The notes under the pieces: generated by a model
Seen by the model: only the letters and a program-made list of their open reading frames with translations
What the model was told of the DNA's origin: nothing
The model's database searches: none
Part shown: piece by piece, positions 24,631-33,317 of the stretch
How the letters are laid out: each line of letters opens with the position of its first letter
Numbering within the stretch: the first letter of the stretch is position 1
Assembly: GCA_016124335.1 (NCBI GenBank)
Contig: WGNX01000004.1
Location: 394,418 to 458,417 of the forward strand
Direction: 5' to 3'
Source: Alphaproteobacteria bacterium
Lineage (GTDB): Bacteria; Pseudomonadota; Alphaproteobacteria; CACIAM-22H2
DNA: 64,000 nucleotides
Made by a program: the position numbers and the translations under genes

Positions 24631-27114
24631 TCAGCCGACGCGACGGCGCACGATGTCGGCAAACGCTTCCGCCATCCGGATCGCATCGACGCGCGATTTC
24701 GCGCGCAGCCGGCGCGGTTCGTCGCGGCGAAGCGCGATGCGTTCGTCGACCGCGCCGGCCAGCCGGACCGCCTCGGCGACGAATGTCTCGTCGCTGTCAT
24801 GGGCGATGCCGGGGCGCCCGGTCGCTTGCGCAAGCCAGCGGCCGATCCGGCCGAGGCTCGTATTGCCGACCCGGCTCAACACGGGCAGGCCCAGATGCAC
24901 CGCCTCGAACATCGTCATGCCGCCGGCAACAGGCAAGGTGCCAAGCACGATGTCGATTTCGCGGTAGCCGACAAGATAGTTCGGCCAACCGAAATGGTGC
25001 CGAAGCAGGATACGTTCGCGGCCGATGCTTTCTTCCGCCGCCATCCGCCAGATCCGCTCGCGGAACAGCGGCTCGCCGGCAAGGTTGTTGCCCAGATAAA
25101 GGCGCGATCCGGGCACCGCTCGCAGCACCTTTGCCCACAGCGCAAAACATTCGCGGCTGATCTTGTACGGATTGGACAACGAGCCGAACGTGACGTGGCC
25201 GCTATGCTCTTCCGGACACAGGCCGGGCCACGGAAGCGGCGAACGAGGCGACGCCCATACCTCCGGCTCGTAAACGTAGATATCCCCGGGTGTGGCTTCG
25301 ATGCGGCCGGGAAACGCCCGTGCCATCGCGTCGGGGTAGATCGGTGCCGGCCCGACCGCGAAGTCGTAGCAGGGGTCTTCCGACGGCCCGGTCATGTTGA
25401 ACCAAGTCGCCTGCATGTGGCCCGGCCGGAGAACGAAGCTGCCTGGCGTATGCGGCAGAAGGGATTCATCCATGTCAATCAACAGATCGTACGGCTCGGC
25501 GGCAAGCGCTTCGGCGGTGCGCCGCCAGGCGGCCGGATTGCCAAGCGTCGTGGCGTCCATCGTGGCAAGCCGGTTGATGCCGATCTCGCGCGGAAGCACG
25601 GCACGGGCCATCGCAACGTCGGCGTCCGTGAGCGAAATGAGGTCCACCGAGAAATCGGCGCCGGCCAGCTCGCGCAGAAGCGGAACGGCGAGCGAAAGGT
25701 AGTTGCGCGAACCGACCGTGGCGCTCGCGAAGCCGACCCTCGCGCGCGCGCCTCGCGGGCCGAGCGCCAGCGCAGGACCCGCGATTTCAGGAACGGCGCG
25801 CAGGCGCGCGAGACGCTCCGCCTTCGCCGCCGCGACATCCAAGTCGGCGGTGGCAGGATCGTAAAGGCGCATCGCGGCCAACGTCGTCTCGATGGCCGGC
25901 GGAAGCGCCCGAAGCGCATGCGCACGTTCGAGGTGCGAGCGTGCAGCCGGCACGTCGCCGATCGTTGAATGGGCATTTGCGATTTGCAGGTGTGCGCCGG
26001 CGACCGCCGCCGGATCTACGGCCCGCGCGCAGATGTGCTCGAACGTGCCGATCGCCTGGCGATCGGGCAGCGAATACCCGGCTTTCATCAGCAGGCGCGC
26101 AAGCTCCGCATCGTCGGGCCTTCGCTCGATCAACCGAAGGAAGATCTCCCGGTTCGCGCTTTGCGAATTCGCAGGCACGTCCGCCAGCGCCAGAACGAGC
26201 GCATCGCGCGTCGCGATATCCGCCGGGCGTTCAGCCAGCGCCTCGCAAATTCGCCTCAACTGCCCCGGTGGGGCGGAGATATTCCATAAACAGTATTGAA
26301 TAATAAAAGAAGTCACCACATCGCGCGCATCGACGAGAAGGCTGTGGCCGGCTTCCGGAAACCGGCGGAAGACGAGATCCGGCGGGTCGAGCGCAAGCAA
26401 TCGGGCCTCGTCTTTCGCGTCGATCAAGCTGGAGCGCGCTTCCGGCGAACGTCCCGATGCATCGTCGCCCGCCAGCACGGCGATCGACGCGGCGCGCGCC
26501 GCCTTCCCGAGCAGCGCCCAATGACCGTCGCCATGGACGGAATTCACGAAGTCGGAATCCTCGACGTAGCTGAAGACGAAGGGCGGCGTCTCGACCGGGT
26601 TGACATAATTGAGAAGGTGTTGCTGCACGCCGCGCAGCGCGCGCTGCGATATCGGCGGATCGAGCATCACGATCGCGCGCGTTCGCTGCCGGAGGACGCC
26701 AACCGCCGCGGCCATGGCGACGATTGCGCCCATCGATTGCCCGAGGAAAATGATATCGCGCGAAGGAGCGGCCGCCTCGACGATGTCGATGACGTGTCGG
26801 GCATAAAGTTCTGCCTGGGGCGGTTCGTGCGATTTTGACCGGGAATTGCCATATTCCGGCATATCAACGAGCAGAAGGTCGAAATGCTCGGTCAACGCGC
26901 GTGCGATGGCGCGCAGGTCCTTGGTGCTGCACAGCGCGCCCGGCAGACCGACGATCAGCGGGCGGTCGCGACCCGCCTTGCCGGTAAAAAGTTCACCTCC
27001 CGTTATTCGCGTTTCCGTTTCTGCAACGATCGCACGGACCCATGCCCGGCCGAACGGAGAAGGCTGGGATTGTGGCTTGAGATGAACCAGTTCTGAGGAT
27101 GTGCTCGACATCAA
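24631..27114 (-). CDS. Alpha/beta hydrolase - helical repeat - GT41-like glycosyltransferase fusion
   Basis: 827 aa with three parts. Residues about 50-275: alpha/beta hydrolase with LIVGLPGALCS, nucleophile elbow GQSMGA (Ser127) and EAGHSLL (His257); an acid is available. About 285-440: helical TPR-like repeats (AVAGAHLQIANAHSTIGDVPAARSHLERAHAL split over two helices). About 455-825: the C-terminal half of O-GlcNAc transferase/SPINDLY type GT41 (FVLRPGHMQATWFNMTG, VTFGSLSNPYKISRECFALW, DIVLGTLPVAGGMTMFEAVHLGLPVL). The two His residues important in human OGT have no obvious counterpart. No signal peptide, so cytoplasmic. It heads the galU-ugd-phosphohexomutase block, so it may use a UDP-sugar made there. 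Confidence 0.85.
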   Translation of the reverse strand: MMSSTSSELVHLKPQSQPSPFGRAWVRAIVAETETRITGGELFTGKAGRDRPLIVGLPGALCSTKDLRAIARALTEHFDLLLVDMPEYGNSRSKSHEPPQAELYARHVIDIVEAAAPSRDIIFLGQSMGAIVAMAAAVGVLRQRTRAIVMLDPPISQRALRGVQQHLLNYVNPVETPPFVFSYVEDSDFVNSVHGDGHWALLGKAARAASIAVLAGDDASGRSPEARSSLIDAKDEARLLALDPPDLVFRRFPEAGHSLLVDARDVVTSFIIQYCLWNISAPPGQLRRICEALAERPADIATRDALVLALADVPANSQSANREIFLRLIERRPDDAELARLLMKAGYSLPDRQAIGTFEHICARAVDPAAVAGAHLQIANAHSTIGDVPAARSHLERAHALRALPPAIETTLAAMRLYDPATADLDVAAAKAERLARLRAVPEIAGPALALGPRGARARVGFASATVGSRNYLSLAVPLLRELAGADFSVDLISLTDADVAMARAVLPREIGINRLATMDATTLGNPAAWRRTAEALAAEPYDLLIDMDESLLPHTPGSFVLRPGHMQATWFNMTGPSEDPCYDFAVGPAPIYPDAMARAFPGRIEATPGDIYVYEPEVWASPRSPLPWPGLCPEEHSGHVTFGSLSNPYKISRECFALWAKVLRAVPGSRLYLGNNLAGEPLFRERIWRMAAEESIGRERILLRHHFGWPNYLVGYREIDIVLGTLPVAGGMTMFEAVHLGLPVLSRVGNTSLGRIGRWLAQATGRPGIAHDSDETFVAEAVRLAGAVDERIALRRDEPRRLRAKSRVDAIRMAEAFADIVRRRVG

Positions 27115-27226
27115 TCTATCTGCGCTGTCAGCGGCATTTTACGCGCAGATCGATAATTAATTCATAATTTGCAATTGTATGTTGTTTGCATAAAAAATCC
27201 CTATTGTCGTGCTCTGCTGGCGGCCG

Positions 27227-27793
27227 TCAGGCGCCCGGCGTGTCGCGCACCCAGGCCGAGCCGCGCTGGTAGAGCGCGCGGAACGCGAAGCCGACGATCC
27301 GCCAGCCCTGCGGGGTGCGGACAAGCTCGTGCACGTACTGGCCCCAGACTTCCCACAGGTCGCCGTCCGGCCCGCCGGGCTTGCGGTTCCACGCATAGCC
27401 GTTCGAGCGCAGCGTCGCGCTTTCGCCCGCGATGTCGACGAGCGTCTCGCCGCGGATATGCAGGCTCGTCTTGTCGCCCCGGAGATTGCCCGCCCAGCTC
27501 GCGACCAGCGCGTCCGCCGGGACCGTGGTCGGCTCGCCGCCGGCAAGCGTGGAGAAGTCGACGCGCGCCATTTCCGCGAACCACGCCCGCGCGGCCGGCC
27601 AATCCCGCGCATCGACGGCCATATCCACGAGCGCCACGATCCGGCGTAGCGCCAGCTCGTCGGAAATCGCCTGCGAAGCGTCGGGCATCTGGGCCTGCGC
27701 CTGGGACGAACCGATCGCAAACGCGCCTCCCGCCGCCGCCAGCAGGCCGCGCCGCGCGATGTCCGCGCCGTGTCCGGAATTTCCGTCGGTCAT
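27227..27793 (-). CDS. SnoaL/NTF2-like protein with Tat-type signal
   Basis: 188 aa. ARRGLLAAAGGAFAIGSSQAQAQ near residue 13 is a twin-arginine-like export signal. The rest is a small alpha+beta cone: ALRRIVALVDMAVDARDWPAARAWFAEMARVDF, then SLHIRGETLVDI and the C-terminal GWRIVGFAFRALYQRG, as in SnoaL-like polyketide cyclases and bacterial NTF2-like proteins. Probably periplasmic. Ligand or reaction unknown. It stands alone between the GT41 fusion gene and the J-domain gene, both on the same strand. Confidence 0.82.
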   Translation of the reverse strand: MTDGNSGHGADIARRGLLAAAGGAFAIGSSQAQAQMPDASQAISDELALRRIVALVDMAVDARDWPAARAWFAEMARVDFSTLAGGEPTTVPADALVASWAGNLRGDKTSLHIRGETLVDIAGESATLRSNGYAWNRKPGGPDGDLWEVWGQYVHELVRTPQGWRIVGFAFRALYQRGSAWVRDTPGA

Positions 27794-27821
27794 GTTTCGC
27801 CTCCTTGCGTGTCCGGCCGGC

Positions 27822-28269
27822 TCACGCGCCCAGAAGCGTGTCCTTCGCCTCGTTGAGCTTCGCGGCCAGATAGTCCGACCCGCCGTGATCGGGATGGACC
27901 TTCATCATCAGGCGGCGGTGTGCCGCCTTGACGGCTTCGGCATCCGCATCGACCGCCACGTCGAGAAGGCGGGCGGCTTCCGCGCGGTCCATGCGCGCAC
28001 CACGCGGCGGCGGCGGTGCCTGTCCGGCTTCGGCGCCCGCACCGGCCGACCTTGCGCCGAACATCCGCCCCAGAACCTGGCCCAGCGCCACGGCAACGCC
28101 GATCCGCCCGGTGAGCACCAGCCACAACGCGCCAAGTACGCCAAGCCCGGCACCGGCCCATCCTGGCGCCGGCCGCCACCTTCGCCGGCGGCGCGTTCGC
28201 CAGCGACTTCAGCAGCGCCAGCAGCACGAAGGCGATCGCGACGCCGCCGATCAGATAGAGAATGAACAT
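27822..28269 (-). CDS. Membrane-anchored J-domain protein, apparently frameshifted
   Basis: From ATG 28269 the first frame gives a membrane helix (MFILYLIGGVAIAFVLLALLK) and continues to about 28162. The rest makes sense only one base on: AGAGLGVLGALWLVLTGRIGVAVALGQVLGRMF (a second hydrophobic stretch), a Pro-rich linker and a J domain ending the protein, ARLLDVAVDADAEAVKAAHRRLMMKVHPDHGG, with the HPD tripeptide. C-terminal J domains on a membrane anchor are common in alphaproteobacteria (DjlA/TIM14-like) and recruit DnaK. One extra C near 28163 would explain the shift; a short product from TTG 28127 is the alternative. Confidence 0.75.
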
Positions 28270-28302
28270 GCCCCTAGAGATAGGGTCTAAAGCGTGCGGG
28301 CG

Positions 28303-29217
28303 CTAGGGCGACACGTTCGCGTCGGCCGGAAGCGAGGTCGGCACGGCGGCCGGAGCCGGCGCTTCGCGCAGGCCGATGGCGTCGAGAAGGGCGCGCACTT
28401 CCTGACGGCCGGCGATATGGCTCATCGTCAGCGGCGTCTGGATGCCGCGTTCGCGCAGGTCGAGCAGCGTGAGGCCCATCAGGAACAGTTCGCGGAACAC
28501 CACGCGGTCGCCAAGCCCTGCCGCCTGACGGAAGCCGAAGCGGCGCGAAAGCGCGTCGAGCGCCTGGGTCATGTTGCGCTTGTTTCGCGCGTCGACCGCG
28601 GCAAGCCGGTTGCGCACCACGATCCAGTCAATCGACTGGCCATCCCGTTTCGCGCGGATCTTGCGCTGTTCCCAGACCATCGCGCTGTAGGCCGACGGAC
28701 AGATGATGCGCAGGCTCACCGGCTCGACCTTCGCGATCAGGTCGAGATCGACGAAACTGTCGTTCATCGGCGTGACCAGCGTGTCGGCCCAGGAATGCGC
28801 CACGCGGCTCAGCGTCTGGTCGGAGCCGGGCGTATCGATGACGATTGCCTCGCACAACGGCGAAAGCTCGGCGATGGCGGCTTCCAGTCGCGCCGTCTCG
28901 TCGGCGATCGCGGCCTCGCCCAGCGACTTGGCGCGCGGCACCAGCCGGTGATCGGGCATGGGCAGCGGCAGCTTCAGCTTTTCCATCGTCTGCGCGCGGT
29001 TTTCCAGATAGCGCGTCAGCGTCGCCTGGCGGGAGTCGACGTCGATCGTGCCGACCCGTACGCCTTCGCGCAGCAGGCCCACGACCAGATGCATGGCCAC
29101 CGTCGACTTGCCGGAGCCGCCCTTCTCGTTGCCGAGCACGATCACGCGCGCGCGGCGGCGCGGCGGCGGCGTCGATTCGCCAAGAAATTCCGGCAGGGAG
29201 CCCGAATCGGCTGTCAT
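28303..29217 (-). CDS. mipZ: Division-plane positioning ATPase MipZ
   Basis: ParA/MinD-superfamily ATPase that in Caulobacter and relatives forms gradients from ParB at the poles and keeps FtsZ at midcell. 304 aa. A Pro/Arg-rich lead is followed by the deviant Walker A VIVLGNEKGGSGKSTVAMHL (Lys37), DVDSRQATLTRYLENR (switch I, typical of MipZ rather than ParA), VIDTPGSDQ (Walker B) and a C-terminal region RDQ/GLRE-type helices. It is divergent from the pentapeptide-repeat gene with 48 bp between. Confidence 0.93.
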   Translation of the reverse strand: MTADSGSLPEFLGESTPPPRRRARVIVLGNEKGGSGKSTVAMHLVVGLLREGVRVGTIDVDSRQATLTRYLENRAQTMEKLKLPLPMPDHRLVPRAKSLGEAAIADETARLEAAIAELSPLCEAIVIDTPGSDQTLSRVAHSWADTLVTPMNDSFVDLDLIAKVEPVSLRIICPSAYSAMVWEQRKIRAKRDGQSIDWIVVRNRLAAVDARNKRNMTQALDALSRRFGFRQAAGLGDRVVFRELFLMGLTLLDLRERGIQTPLTMSHIAGRQEVRALLDAIGLREAPAPAAVPTSLPADANVSP

Positions 29218-29265
29218 GGCGCTAGTCTACCGCGTTCGGGGGGGGTTAATCTGCCCCTTGCATCC

Positions 29266-30528
29266 ATGAGCGACAGCAACAATCCCGGCGGCGCGGCCGC
29301 TTCGAACAACGCCATGCGGCTCAAATGGCTCGCCGACCGCCACAGCGCGTTCCTGTTCGGGCGCCCGGGCGGCCAGCGCGCCGATTCGCGCCGCCAGAAC
29401 TACAAAGGCGCGGTCCTCGAAGGCGGAAATCTTTCGTCCGCGATCCTGTCCGGCTGCAATTTTGCCGAAGCCAAGCTGCTCGACTGCGACTTCTCGATGG
29501 CCGACCTGTTCGCGGCGGATTTCTCGGGCTGCGACCTGTCGCGCTCGACCTTCCGCAAGGCCGACCTGCGCGCGGCAAGCTTCATCCACGCCAAGCTGCG
29601 CGGCTGCGACCTTTCGGGCAGCGACCTCCGGCCGGGCCAGATCGTCGACTGGACGAGCCTTTCGAGCGAGACGAAGGAAGTCACGGCATCGTTCGAATCG
29701 GCGGATCTCGAGAACGCCAGCATGGGCGCTTCCGACCTGTCCTTCGCGAATTTCGAGAATGCCTCGATGAAGGGGGCGCAGCTTGCCGGCGCCACGCTGT
29801 TCGCGGCCAACCTGCGCGGCGCCGACCTGATCGGCGCCAAGTTCGATGGCGCCAAGCTCAAGGGCGCGCAGCTTGCGGGCGCCAAGCTCAACGGCGCCTC
29901 GTTCCGCAACGCCGATCTTTCCGGCGTCGACCTGCGCGGGGTCGAACTCAATAACGTGCAGATGGGCGGCGCACGGCTCGAAGGCACGATCTACGCAAAC
30001 CCGCCGCCCGGCGCGAAGCTGCCGCAGGACCTGAAGCCCATCGTCGAAGCGCACCGCCGCTGGGCCGATACCGGCGGGCGCGAAGGCACGCGCGCCGATT
30101 TCGGCGGCCGCGACCTCACCGGAACGGATTTTGGCGGCTGCGATCTTTCGGGCGCGCGCTTCGACGGCGCGATCCTGTCGCGCGCGCGCTTCGTGGCGGC
30201 CTCGCTGCGGCTGGCGAGCATGCTGTCGGTCCGCGCCGAGCGCGGCGACTTCTCCGACGCCGATCTTTCCGGCGCCACGCTGCTGGGCGCGCGGCTGGAA
30301 GGAACGCAGCTCGTCGGCGTGATCGCGCGGCCGATGGAAATGCGCGCGTCCGACGGCGCGCTGACCGGGCGCATCACCGTCACGAATTTCGCCAACGCCT
30401 CGCTTGTCGGCGCCGACCTGCGCGCGGCCGACCTGCGCAGCGCGAATTTCGCGGGTGCCGACCTGCGCGGTGCCAACCTGGCGGGCGCCTTCCTGGCGAA
30501 CGCCGACATGACCGGGGCGCGCCGCTAG
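29266..30528 (+). CDS. Pentapeptide-repeat protein
   Basis: 420 aa made largely of A(D/N)LxX repeats that fold as a right-handed quadrilateral beta helix. Block 1 covers about residues 50-235 (e.g. FSGCDLSRSTFRKADLRAAS), interrupted near residue 127 by PGQIVDWTSLSSETKEVTASF; a non-repeat bridge (about 240-275) precedes block 2 (about 280-420). The N-terminus MSDSNNPGGAAASNN is disordered, then RLKWLADRHSAFLFGRPGGQRA. No signal peptide, so cytoplasmic. Such helices can mimic DNA or act as scaffolds; no role is known here. It shares a divergent promoter region with mipZ. Confidence 0.9.
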   Translation: MSDSNNPGGAAASNNAMRLKWLADRHSAFLFGRPGGQRADSRRQNYKGAVLEGGNLSSAILSGCNFAEAKLLDCDFSMADLFAADFSGCDLSRSTFRKADLRAASFIHAKLRGCDLSGSDLRPGQIVDWTSLSSETKEVTASFESADLENASMGASDLSFANFENASMKGAQLAGATLFAANLRGADLIGAKFDGAKLKGAQLAGAKLNGASFRNADLSGVDLRGVELNNVQMGGARLEGTIYANPPPGAKLPQDLKPIVEAHRRWADTGGREGTRADFGGRDLTGTDFGGCDLSGARFDGAILSRARFVAASLRLASMLSVRAERGDFSDADLSGATLLGARLEGTQLVGVIARPMEMRASDGALTGRITVTNFANASLVGADLRAADLRSANFAGADLRGANLAGAFLANADMTGARR

Positions 30529-30569
30529 GCGCGCAACCCCGGCGCACGAGGGAGACCAGGGTCGCCGAC

Positions 30570-32213
30570 ATGCTGCCGGCTGCATCCACTTATGACGAGC
30601 TTGTCGCCCGCTTCGCCTGGCGGATCCCGGAGCGCTACAATATCGGCGTCGATGTCTGCGACCGCCATGCGGCAGCCACGCCCGACGCCCCTGCCCTGAT
30701 TTTCGAGGACGAGAGCGGCGTGCTTGCCGTGCATTCCTTCGCGGACCTGAAGGCCGCAAGCAGCCGTTTCGCCAACATGCTTGCCGCGCACGGGATCGCG
30801 CGGGGCGAGCGCATCGCGATCCTGCTGCCGCAATCGCCAGAAACGGCCATCGCGCATATCGGCGCCTACAAGGCTGGCATGATCGCGGTCCCGCTGTTCG
30901 TGCTGTTCGGCGAGGATGCGCTTGAATACCGGCTGTCGGACTGTGCGGCCGCCTGCATCGTCACCGACACGAACCAGCTTCCCAAGATCGCGGCGATCCG
31001 GGCGCGCCTGCCGGCGCTGAAGAAGGTCATTGTCGTCGACGGCAAGGGAGCGGCAGGCACGCTCGATTTCCACGGCGAGCTTGCGCGCGCATCCGACCGT
31101 TTTGCACCCGTCGACACGGCGGCCGACGATCCGGCGGTGATCATCTACACCTCGGGCACGACCGGAAACCCCAAGGGCGCGTTGCACGCGCATCGCGTGC
31201 TGCTGGGCCATCTGCCGGGCGTGGAACTGCCGCAGGACATGTTCCCGAAGCCGGGCGATCTTTTCTGGACGCCGGCCGACTGGGCATGGATCGGCGGCCT
31301 GCTCGACGTGCTGCTGCCTTCGCTGCATCACGGCGTGCCGGTGCTGGCGCACCGCTTCCGCAAGTTCGAACCCGATCGCGCGCTCGACCTGATGGCGCGC
31401 CACAAGGTGCGCAACGTGTTCTTCCCGCCCACGGCGCTGAAACTGATGCGCCAGTCGGGCATCGCGGCCGATGCGCGCGTGAAGCTGCGCTCGATCGGCT
31501 CGGGCGGGGAATCGCTGGGCGAGGAACTGCTCGACTGGGGCCGCACGACCTTCGGCGTGACGATCAACGAATTCTACGGCCAGACCGAATGCAATCTCGT
31601 CGTTTCCAATTGCGCTTCGCTGTTCGCGGTGAAGCCCGGGGCGATGGGCCGTGCGGTGCCTGGCCACACGCTTGCCGTCATCGACGAGGACGGCAACGTG
31701 CTGCCCGACGGATCGGAAGGCGAGATCGCCGTGCGCCGGCCCGACCCGGTGATGTTCCTGCGCTACTGGAACCGCCCGGCGGATACGCAAGCGAAGTTCG
31801 CGGGCGACTGGATGCGCACGGGCGATCGCGGCAAACGCGGGCCCGACGGCTATCTGCGCTATGTCGGTCGCGCGGACGACGTCATCACCTCGGCCGGTTA
31901 CCGGATCGGCCCGGCCGAGATCGAGGAATGCCTGCTCAAGCACCGCGCCGTCGCGATGGCCGCCGTCATCGGCGTGCCCGACGCGCTGCGCACCGAGGCG
32001 ATCAAGGCCTTCGTGGTCGCGCGCGCGGGCACGAAGGTCGACGATGCGCTGGTGGCCGAGTTGCAGGCGCACGTGAAGACGCGGCTTGCCGCGCACGAGT
32101 ATCCGCGCGAGATCGAGTTCGTCGCGGAACTGCCGTTGACGGCGACGGGAAAGATCGTGCGGCGCGAGTTGCGCCGGCGCGAAATCGAAAAACGCGAAGG
32201 GAAAGCGCCATGA
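30570..32213 (+). CDS. Acyl-CoA synthetase (AMP-forming)
   Basis: 547-aa ANL-superfamily ligase: activates a carboxylic acid as acyl-AMP and then acyl-CoA. Motifs: VIIYTSGTTGNPKGALHAH (P-loop), WTPADWAWIGGLLDVLLPSL (as in ACSM/medium-chain and acetoacetyl types), INEFYGQTECNLVVSN, GDWMRTGDRG, VGRADDVITSAGYRIGPAEIE, and PLTATGKIVRRELR with the C-domain Lys. It overlaps the following DsbA-like isomerase gene by 4 bp (ATGA). Near the leucine catabolic cluster it may activate a branched or short-chain acid; the substrate is inferred. Confidence 0.92.
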   Translation: MLPAASTYDELVARFAWRIPERYNIGVDVCDRHAAATPDAPALIFEDESGVLAVHSFADLKAASSRFANMLAAHGIARGERIAILLPQSPETAIAHIGAYKAGMIAVPLFVLFGEDALEYRLSDCAAACIVTDTNQLPKIAAIRARLPALKKVIVVDGKGAAGTLDFHGELARASDRFAPVDTAADDPAVIIYTSGTTGNPKGALHAHRVLLGHLPGVELPQDMFPKPGDLFWTPADWAWIGGLLDVLLPSLHHGVPVLAHRFRKFEPDRALDLMARHKVRNVFFPPTALKLMRQSGIAADARVKLRSIGSGGESLGEELLDWGRTTFGVTINEFYGQTECNLVVSNCASLFAVKPGAMGRAVPGHTLAVIDEDGNVLPDGSEGEIAVRRPDPVMFLRYWNRPADTQAKFAGDWMRTGDRGKRGPDGYLRYVGRADDVITSAGYRIGPAEIEECLLKHRAVAMAAVIGVPDALRTEAIKAFVVARAGTKVDDALVAELQAHVKTRLAAHEYPREIEFVAELPLTATGKIVRRELRRREIEKREGKAP

Positions 32214-32806
32214 CCAAGACGATCGATTACTTCTTCTCGGTCAATAGCCCGTGGATGTATCTGGGCCACGCGCGCTTCACCGCCATCGCCAAGCGCGCGG
32301 GCGCGCATGTCAACGTGAAGCCGATGGACACCGCGAAGGTGTTTCCGGCCGCCGGCGGGCTGCCGCTGCCGCAGCGCCCCAAGCAGCGGCAGGCCTATCG
32401 CATGTTCGAGCTGAAGCGGTGGAGCGAGTTCCTGGGCATCCCCATCGACTTCCAGCCGAAATTCGCGCGCGTGCCGATGGAGATGGCCTCGCGCCTCGTC
32501 ATCGCGGCCGACCGCAAGGAGCTGAACGCGCTGGCGCTGGTGGGCTTCATCGGCAAGGCGATCTGGGAGGAGGAGCGCGACGTCTCCGACCCCGAAACGC
32601 TCAAGGCCATCGCCGCCGAGCACGGCCGCAACGCCAAGCTCCTGTGGGATGCCGCGGTGGCGGACGAAACGAAGACGATCTACGATGCCTATACGCAGGA
32701 AGCCATCGACCGGCAGGTCTTCGGCGCGCCCTGGTACGTCTACAACGACGAACCCTTCTGGGGTCAGGACCGGCTCGACTTCCTCGAACGCGCGCTGATG
32801 CGCTAG
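32210..32806 (+). CDS. 2-hydroxychromene-2-carboxylate isomerase-like (DsbA/GST kappa fold)
   Basis: 198 aa. IDYFFSVNSPWMYLGHARF is the family N-terminus, with Ser in place of the DsbA Cys pair, so it is a glutathione-type isomerase fold rather than a disulfide oxidase. GKAIWEEERDVSDPETL and VFGAPWYVYNDEPFWGQDRLDFLERAL end the domain. Translationally coupled to the acyl-CoA synthetase. A paralogue lies at 40664-41266 in the leucine cluster. Real substrates of most such proteins are unknown. Confidence 0.88.
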   Translation: MTKTIDYFFSVNSPWMYLGHARFTAIAKRAGAHVNVKPMDTAKVFPAAGGLPLPQRPKQRQAYRMFELKRWSEFLGIPIDFQPKFARVPMEMASRLVIAADRKELNALALVGFIGKAIWEEERDVSDPETLKAIAAEHGRNAKLLWDAAVADETKTIYDAYTQEAIDRQVFGAPWYVYNDEPFWGQDRLDFLERALMR

Positions 32807-32857
32807 CGGAACGAATTTCCTTCTTCGTCAAGCCCGGGGGCGACGGCGAAGTAGCCC

Positions 32858-33298
32858 TCAGAGCAACCCCAGCGCGCGCAGTTCCTCGGCCATCTTGGGC
32901 GGGAGCTTGCCGATCTCGGCGGCCGAGCGCGCGTCGAGATCCCTGGGCGCGCTCTTTTCCTCGAAATAGCGCCAGCCCTGGAAGGCGCGCATGGGCTTGG
33001 GGTGCGTGCGCACGAGCTTGCGGTCGAGATGGATCTCGCACGCGGGCTTGCCCTCGCGGTCCTTGCGGGAGACGAAGCGCACGATCTTCTGCCGGCAGCG
33101 GATCGTGCCCTTGATCACCCAATAGAGCGAACCCGCACCCGCGATTTCCTCGCCGCGCTTGGGCGTGTTGCGCGTGACGTGCTTGAGCTGGGGCGTCTGC
33201 CCCTTCGCTTTCATGTCCTTGATCCGCTTTTTCTGCCACGCCGCGAGGTCTTCGACCGAATCGCAGCCCACGCACAGTTTCACGATATGGAGCGTCAT
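32858..33298 (-). CDS. DUF1489 family protein
   Basis: 146 aa, matching the alphaproteobacterial DUF1489 family in length and motifs: MTLHIVKLCVGCDSVEDLAAWQ, then RNTPKRGEEIAGAGSLYWVIKG, RCRQKIVRF, DRKLVRTHPKPMRAFQGWRYF, and the tail KLPPKMAEELRALGLL. I start it at ATG 33298. Cytoplasmic and basic; function unknown in the family. It ends the minus-strand run after the Hpt and response-regulator genes. Confidence 0.9.
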   Translation of the reverse strand: MTLHIVKLCVGCDSVEDLAAWQKKRIKDMKAKGQTPQLKHVTRNTPKRGEEIAGAGSLYWVIKGTIRCRQKIVRFVSRKDREGKPACEIHLDRKLVRTHPKPMRAFQGWRYFEEKSAPRDLDARSAAEIGKLPPKMAEELRALGLL

Positions 33299-33317
33299 TC
33301 CTTCGACCGTACCTTCG

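Noticed and set aside
29227-30759. A repetitive Ala/Arg/Val frame antisense to the pentapeptide gene
   Set aside because: Its periodicity mirrors the pentapeptide repeats on the plus strand and has no independent motif.
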